DNA from: Marinobacterium iners DSM 11526
GTDB lineage: Bacteria; Pseudomonadota; Gammaproteobacteria; Pseudomonadales; Balneatricaceae
Assembly (NCBI RefSeq): GCF_900107855.1
Contig: NZ_FNRJ01000008.1
Location: 1 to 64,000 of the forward strand
Length of the DNA stretch: 64,000 bases
Reading direction: 5' to 3'
The stretch's first letter is position 1, and every line of letters begins with the position of its first letter. The notes beneath the pieces are model-generated. The model did no database searches and was not told the DNA's origin. It saw only the letters and a program-made list of their open reading frames with translations. Below are positions 60,055 to 64,000 of this stretch, one piece after another. The position numbers and the translations under genes were made by a program.

Positions 60055-63000
60055 TCAGGTCTTGCTGACCTTGAACCAGAGCGCGTACAACGCAGGTACA
60101 AACAGCAGGGTAATCAGCGTACCCACCGCCACGCCACCGATCAGTACATAGGCCAGAGGCCCCCAGAACAGATCCAGCGTCAGCGGAATGAAGGCCAGCA
60201 TCGCAGCCAGTGCTGTCAGAATCACCGGGCGTGCCCGCTGCACCGCTGCTTCAATGACGGCGTCACGCACCGCCATGCCGGTGTCGAAATTGTCCTGCAC
60301 CTGCTGGGTCAGAATCATGGTGTTGCGCATCAGAATCCCCCCAAGGCCGATCAGACCCAGCAGCGCCGTAAAGCCAAATGGCTGCTGGAACAGGAGCAGT
60401 GCTGCCACGGCTCCCACCAGTCCAAGCGGAGCCGTAGCCACCACCATGAAAGTGCCCGAGAAGGAGCGCATCTGCAGCATGATGAAGATCAGCATCAGCG
60501 CCAGCATCACCGGCTGCAACTTCTGAATGGAGGCATCCGCCTTGCCGGACTGCTCAACAGAACCGCCGATGTCGATGTGATAGCCCGGTGGCAGCCCGGC
60601 CCGCAGCTGTGCCATCTGCTGCCAGATGGCCTGGGTCACATCCGGTGCCTGTGCCCCCTGCACATCCGCCTGCACCGCCAGGAAAGGCTCACGGTTGTAG
60701 CGTTTGATCACCGGATCTTCATAGCGGATCTCAAGTTCACCCAGCTGCTGCAGCGACAACTTTCGGCCTTCTGCAGTCTTGATTTCGAGCGCCTCCGGCA
60801 GCAGAACACCGTCACGCGCACTGCGCGCCACCACCTGCACACTGCGGATATCCTGCCGCACCTCAGTGACAGCAAGTCCGTTCAGCTGCAACTGAAGCTG
60901 CCTCGCCACCTCGTTCGGCGTCAGCCCCATCAGGCGCAGGCGTTCAGCGTCCATATTCAGATGGTAACTCGGTGCCCGCTCGTCCCACTCCAGATGCGGG
61001 ATCACGGTATTGGGATGTGCTTCCATCCGTTCACGTATCTGATGTGCAATACGTCGCAACTCATTGGCATCGGGCCCCATAACGCGGAAGCTGACAGGCC
61101 AGACCACGGGCGGACCAAACAGCAGTCGTATCACCCGCACCCGCGCCTCGGAGAACTCGCCTGCGGCAATATGCCGATCCAGCTCAGCCATAATGCGATC
61201 ACGGGCCGCGGCATCCTCTCCAATGGCAATGATTTTGGCGAAGGCAGGGTCAGGCTGTTCGGGATTGGCCGAAATAAAGAACCGAGGGGCTCCGGCTCCC
61301 ACATAGGCCGAAAGGCTTTTGACCTCTTCCATCTGTGACAGAATCGCTTCCAGCTTGCGCACGGTTGCATCTGTCGCGCCAATGGCACTGCCCTGTGGCA
61401 GGTAGACCGAAACCAGTACCTCCGGGCGGTCCGAACTGGGGAAGAACTGCTTCTGTACCTGTGTGGCCATGCCGATCACACTCAGTACAAGCACGCCTAT
61501 CGTTGCGGCCACCACCGTCTTGCGAAAGCGTACACAGGTGCCAATCAAGGCACGCAGACGACGATACAGTGCCGTTTGATACAGATCACCGGGGGTGTGC
61601 TGATGATAGTCCGGCAGCAGCTTTACACCCAGATAGGGCGTAAAGGTCACTGCGACCAGCCAGGAGATCAACAGCGCGAATGCCAGCACCCAAAAAATAT
61701 TGCCCGCATACTCGCCCACGCCGGATTGGGCAAACCCGATCGGCACAAACCCCACCACCGTAACCAGGGTGCCAAACAGCATCGGTGCCGCCGTGACATT
61801 CCAGGCATGGCTGGCCGCCTGCACGCGGTCCCAGCCTTCCTCCATCTTCACGATCATCATCTCGATCGCGATGATCGCATCATCCACCAGCAGTCCCAGT
61901 GCGATGATCAACGCCCCCAATGTGATGCGGTCAAGATTGATGCCGGCCATTTTCATCAGCAGGAATGTCAGGCCGATGGTGACCGGAATTGCGATCCCGA
62001 CCACAAGGCCGGCACGAAAACCGATCGCCAGAATGCTCACTGCCATCACCACCAAAACCGCGACCAGAAACTTGACCTGAAACAGGTTGACTGCCTGACT
62101 GATCGCCTCGGTTTGATTGGTCAGCATCTGCAACGACATGCCCAGAGGCAAGCGCGACTGCTCGTCTGCGATGAAGGCTTCAAGACGCTCACCAAATTCG
62201 AGCCCGTTCTGACCGGATTGCATCACGACACCCAGCAAAATGGCGTCCTTACCATTGGCTCGTACCAGATAGCTCGGTGGATCTTCATATCCCCGTCGCA
62301 CTTCGGCCAAGTCAGACAGCTTGATGAGCTGCCCTCCTACTCTCAGCGGCACCGCCGCCAACTGTTCAGGGTCGGCCAAGTCTGCCTCAATGCGCAGATA
62401 GGCACGCGGGCCATCCAGGTCCACAAACCCCGAGGCCACCATCCTGTTGCTGGCTTCGATGGCAGCAAATATCTGCTCTGGGGTCAGGCCGAGATTGTTG
62501 AGCCGATTCATGTCAAATTCGATATATACACGCTCAGGGCGCTCACCCAGCACCAGCGCCTTTTGCAGACCCGGCAGACGCTGCAAACGATCACGAATCG
62601 ACTCGGCTTCACGTGTCAGTTCGCGCATCGGCATGCCCGGGGCCGTCAGGGCGATCAGCGAGAAGTACACATCCGAAAAATCATCATTCACAATGGGGCC
62701 GATCACACCGGCGGGCAGGCTGGCGGCTTCATCCTGCATCCGCTTGCGCACTTCATAAAACAGATCGGGTACCACCTCGCTGGGCGAAAAATCTTCAAAC
62801 TCCACCTGCAGATCCGCACGCCCCGGACGTACAGTGGTTTCAACCTTGTTCAGATATTCCACTTCCTGGATGCGCTTCTCCAGTCGATCAACGACCTGAT
62901 TCTGCAGCTCTTGCGGGGTTGCTCCGGGCCAAACCACCGACACCACCATCACGCGAACGGTGAAGGCCGGATCTTCAGCCCGCCCCAGTGAAAGGAATGC

Positions 63001-63090
63001 ATACACACCGGCACACACGGACAGAATGATGAAAAACAGCGTGACGGAGCGCTCACGTACCGCAAGCGCCGAGAGGTTGGGAAAGCTCAT
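60055..63090 (-). CDS. RND family multidrug/metal efflux permease
   Basis: 1011 residues, 12 membrane helices in two six-helix groups with two large periplasmic loops. Motifs include GRAEDPAFTVRVMVVSVVWPGATPQE near residue 36, the RND family motif GLLVDDAIIAIEMM near residue 400 with two proton-relay aspartates, and the C-terminal FTALLGLIGLGGILMRN near 880. It is of the AcrB/Hae1 type with a simplified N-terminus, so substrates are probably organic. Its start overlaps the adaptor stop by four bases. Confidence 0.94.
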   Translation of the reverse strand: MSFPNLSALAVRERSVTLFFIILSVCAGVYAFLSLGRAEDPAFTVRVMVVSVVWPGATPQELQNQVVDRLEKRIQEVEYLNKVETTVRPGRADLQVEFEDFSPSEVVPDLFYEVRKRMQDEAASLPAGVIGPIVNDDFSDVYFSLIALTAPGMPMRELTREAESIRDRLQRLPGLQKALVLGERPERVYIEFDMNRLNNLGLTPEQIFAAIEASNRMVASGFVDLDGPRAYLRIEADLADPEQLAAVPLRVGGQLIKLSDLAEVRRGYEDPPSYLVRANGKDAILLGVVMQSGQNGLEFGERLEAFIADEQSRLPLGMSLQMLTNQTEAISQAVNLFQVKFLVAVLVVMAVSILAIGFRAGLVVGIAIPVTIGLTFLLMKMAGINLDRITLGALIIALGLLVDDAIIAIEMMIVKMEEGWDRVQAASHAWNVTAAPMLFGTLVTVVGFVPIGFAQSGVGEYAGNIFWVLAFALLISWLVAVTFTPYLGVKLLPDYHQHTPGDLYQTALYRRLRALIGTCVRFRKTVVAATIGVLVLSVIGMATQVQKQFFPSSDRPEVLVSVYLPQGSAIGATDATVRKLEAILSQMEEVKSLSAYVGAGAPRFFISANPEQPDPAFAKIIAIGEDAAARDRIMAELDRHIAAGEFSEARVRVIRLLFGPPVVWPVSFRVMGPDANELRRIAHQIRERMEAHPNTVIPHLEWDERAPSYHLNMDAERLRLMGLTPNEVARQLQLQLNGLAVTEVRQDIRSVQVVARSARDGVLLPEALEIKTAEGRKLSLQQLGELEIRYEDPVIKRYNREPFLAVQADVQGAQAPDVTQAIWQQMAQLRAGLPPGYHIDIGGSVEQSGKADASIQKLQPVMLALMLIFIMLQMRSFSGTFMVVATAPLGLVGAVAALLLFQQPFGFTALLGLIGLGGILMRNTMILTQQVQDNFDTGMAVRDAVIEAAVQRARPVILTALAAMLAFIPLTLDLFWGPLAYVLIGGVAVGTLITLLFVPALYALWFKVSKT

Positions 63091-64000
63091 TGTGCCTGCT
63101 CCCTCACATCCATTCCCGGCGTCAACAGATGGGTGCCCAAGGCAATAATGCGGCTGCCCTCGGCCAGTGAAGCGCGAATTCTGGCCTGCTCGCTTTCCAG
63201 TGACAGAACCTCAACCGGAACAGGCTGTGCCTTGCCCCCCAACACCTGCCACACCTGCGGGCCGCCGCTGCGCTCATCCAACGCCCCCAGCGGCACACTC
63301 AGCGTGACACCTTGCTGATCCTGGTTCAGCAGTACCTGCACCACCATACCCAGGCTCAGGGCGTCAGAAGGCTGTTCTATGCGGTAGCGCGCACGCCAAC
63401 TGCGGCTTTGCGGGTCCGCTGCACCGGCAACCTCACGCAAACTCAGCGGTAACACCCTGTCTTCCAGTTGCAGCTTGCCACCTTCGGGGGGACGCACACC
63501 TTCGGCAAGATATACCTCAACCTCCAGTGGACCCTCTTCAACCAACACCGCCAATGTCTGCCCCACCGCCACCACCTGGCCCGGCTCTGCACTGACCTCG
63601 GTCAACACACCCGCCCTGTCAGCTGCAAGTTTGGCGTAACCCAAGCCGTTGCGCGCCTGTGCCAGCACCGCCAGTGCGGCATCACGATGGCTTTCCGCTT
63701 CACGCAACGCCAGCTCAAAACGATCCAGTGTCTGCCGACTTACAAAATCACGTTCAACCAGTTGCTGTTGACGCTTTAACTCGCTGCGGGCAATCGCCAA
63801 AGCCGCTTCAGCGGTTTTGACCTCAGCTTCCGCCACTCGAACCGTTGCCATCAGGTCGCGTGTATCAAGCTGAAACAGCAGCTGCCCGGCCACCACTCGC
63901 TGCCCAGCATCGACATGCCGTTCCAGAATGCGACCGGGGACCTGAAACGAGACAGGGATTTCGTGACGTCCCTTGACCGTACCCGACAATTTCACCCATG
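63087..64000 (-). CDS. RND periplasmic adaptor subunit, cut by the window edge
   Basis: At least 304 residues read in the window; the frame stays open to base 64000, so the N-terminal signal or membrane anchor is missing. The biotinyl-like segment VSFQVPGRILERHVDAGQRVVAGQ, the helical hairpin (about residues 40-105 of the visible part) and the beta-barrel domain are typical of HlyD/AcrA adaptors. It bridges the permease and an outer-membrane channel, which is not visible here. Confidence 0.92.
   Translation of the reverse strand, partial: WVKLSGTVKGRHEIPVSFQVPGRILERHVDAGQRVVAGQLLFQLDTRDLMATVRVAEAEVKTAEAALAIARSELKRQQQLVERDFVSRQTLDRFELALREAESHRDAALAVLAQARNGLGYAKLAADRAGVLTEVSAEPGQVVAVGQTLAVLVEEGPLEVEVYLAEGVRPPEGGKLQLEDRVLPLSLREVAGAADPQSRSWRARYRIEQPSDALSLGMVVQVLLNQDQQGVTLSVPLGALDERSGGPQVWQVLGGKAQPVPVEVLSLESEQARIRASLAEGSRIIALGTHLLTPGMDVREQAQ

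Noticed and set aside
1-64000. CRISPR arrays, insertion sequences, prophage or integrase genes
   Set aside because: None recognised on either strand; no regularly spaced direct repeats and no transposase-like ORF.

Overview
The window reads as chromosome of a marine-type gammaproteobacterium, plausibly of the Oceanospirillales or a close relative (inference). Syd, EpmC, AlaA, HtpX, PdxB, TtcA and CydX are gammaproteobacterial housekeeping genes. The SoxYZ, flavocytochrome c, octaheme cytochrome and persulfide dioxygenase genes point to use of reduced sulfur compounds. No phage, transposase, insertion sequence or CRISPR array was seen.

Layout. 1-9.7 kb: tRNA-Asp and housekeeping genes (syd, a Tag-like glycosylase, alaA, a DEDDh exonuclease, htpX, a NAD-kinase-like protein, a YcgR-type PilZ protein, pdxB and a trpB without trpA). 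9.7-14.2 kb: a PAS/degenerate GGDEF protein, a copper-delivery operon for cytochrome oxidase (membrane protein, SCO, PCuAC) and the EF-P hydroxylase epmC with companions. 14.2-18.7 kb: a sigma-54 activator with a cysteine-rich PAS domain, divergent from cydABX, which has a GG-N10-GC promoter match. 18.7-21.6 kb: enoyl-CoA hydratase, ttcA and a peroxiredoxin. 21.6-30.7 kb: sulfur island I (persulfide dioxygenase, DUF442 phosphatase-like protein, SulP transporter, octaheme tetrathionate-reductase-family cytochrome, cytochrome b, NifX-like protein, polytopic membrane protein, Lpd-like flavoprotein).

30.9-38.1 kb: a signalling block on the minus strand (HTH-REC, REC-HDOD, two histidine kinases, REC-GGDEF-EAL). 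38.3-45.3 kb: a nine-gene Mrp/Mbh-type cation-proton antiporter operon whose subunits overlap. 45.5-50.0 kb: sulfur island II (fused SoxYZ, flavocytochrome c flavoprotein, a 12-TM protein, exported rhodanese and DsrE-like proteins). 50.2-54.2 kb: cupin, SDR, PsiE, small hypotheticals and a NhaR-like regulator. 54.3-58.9 kb: a type III glutamine-synthetase-like / PhyH dioxygenase / glutamine amidotransferase operon with an AraC regulator and two tiny ORFs. 59-64 kb: a surface protein with an IPTL-CTERM-like tail and an RND efflux pump whose adaptor runs off the window.

How the genes may work together (inference): reduced sulfur is oxidised in the periplasm by the SoxYZ/flavocytochrome module and in the cytoplasm by the persulfide dioxygenase. 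Electrons enter the quinone pool and leave through oxidases such as cytochrome bd. The Mrp-type complex couples proton and sodium gradients. The least explained units are the GlnT-PhyH-amidotransferase operon with its small peptides, and the octaheme/NifX/membrane-protein operon.
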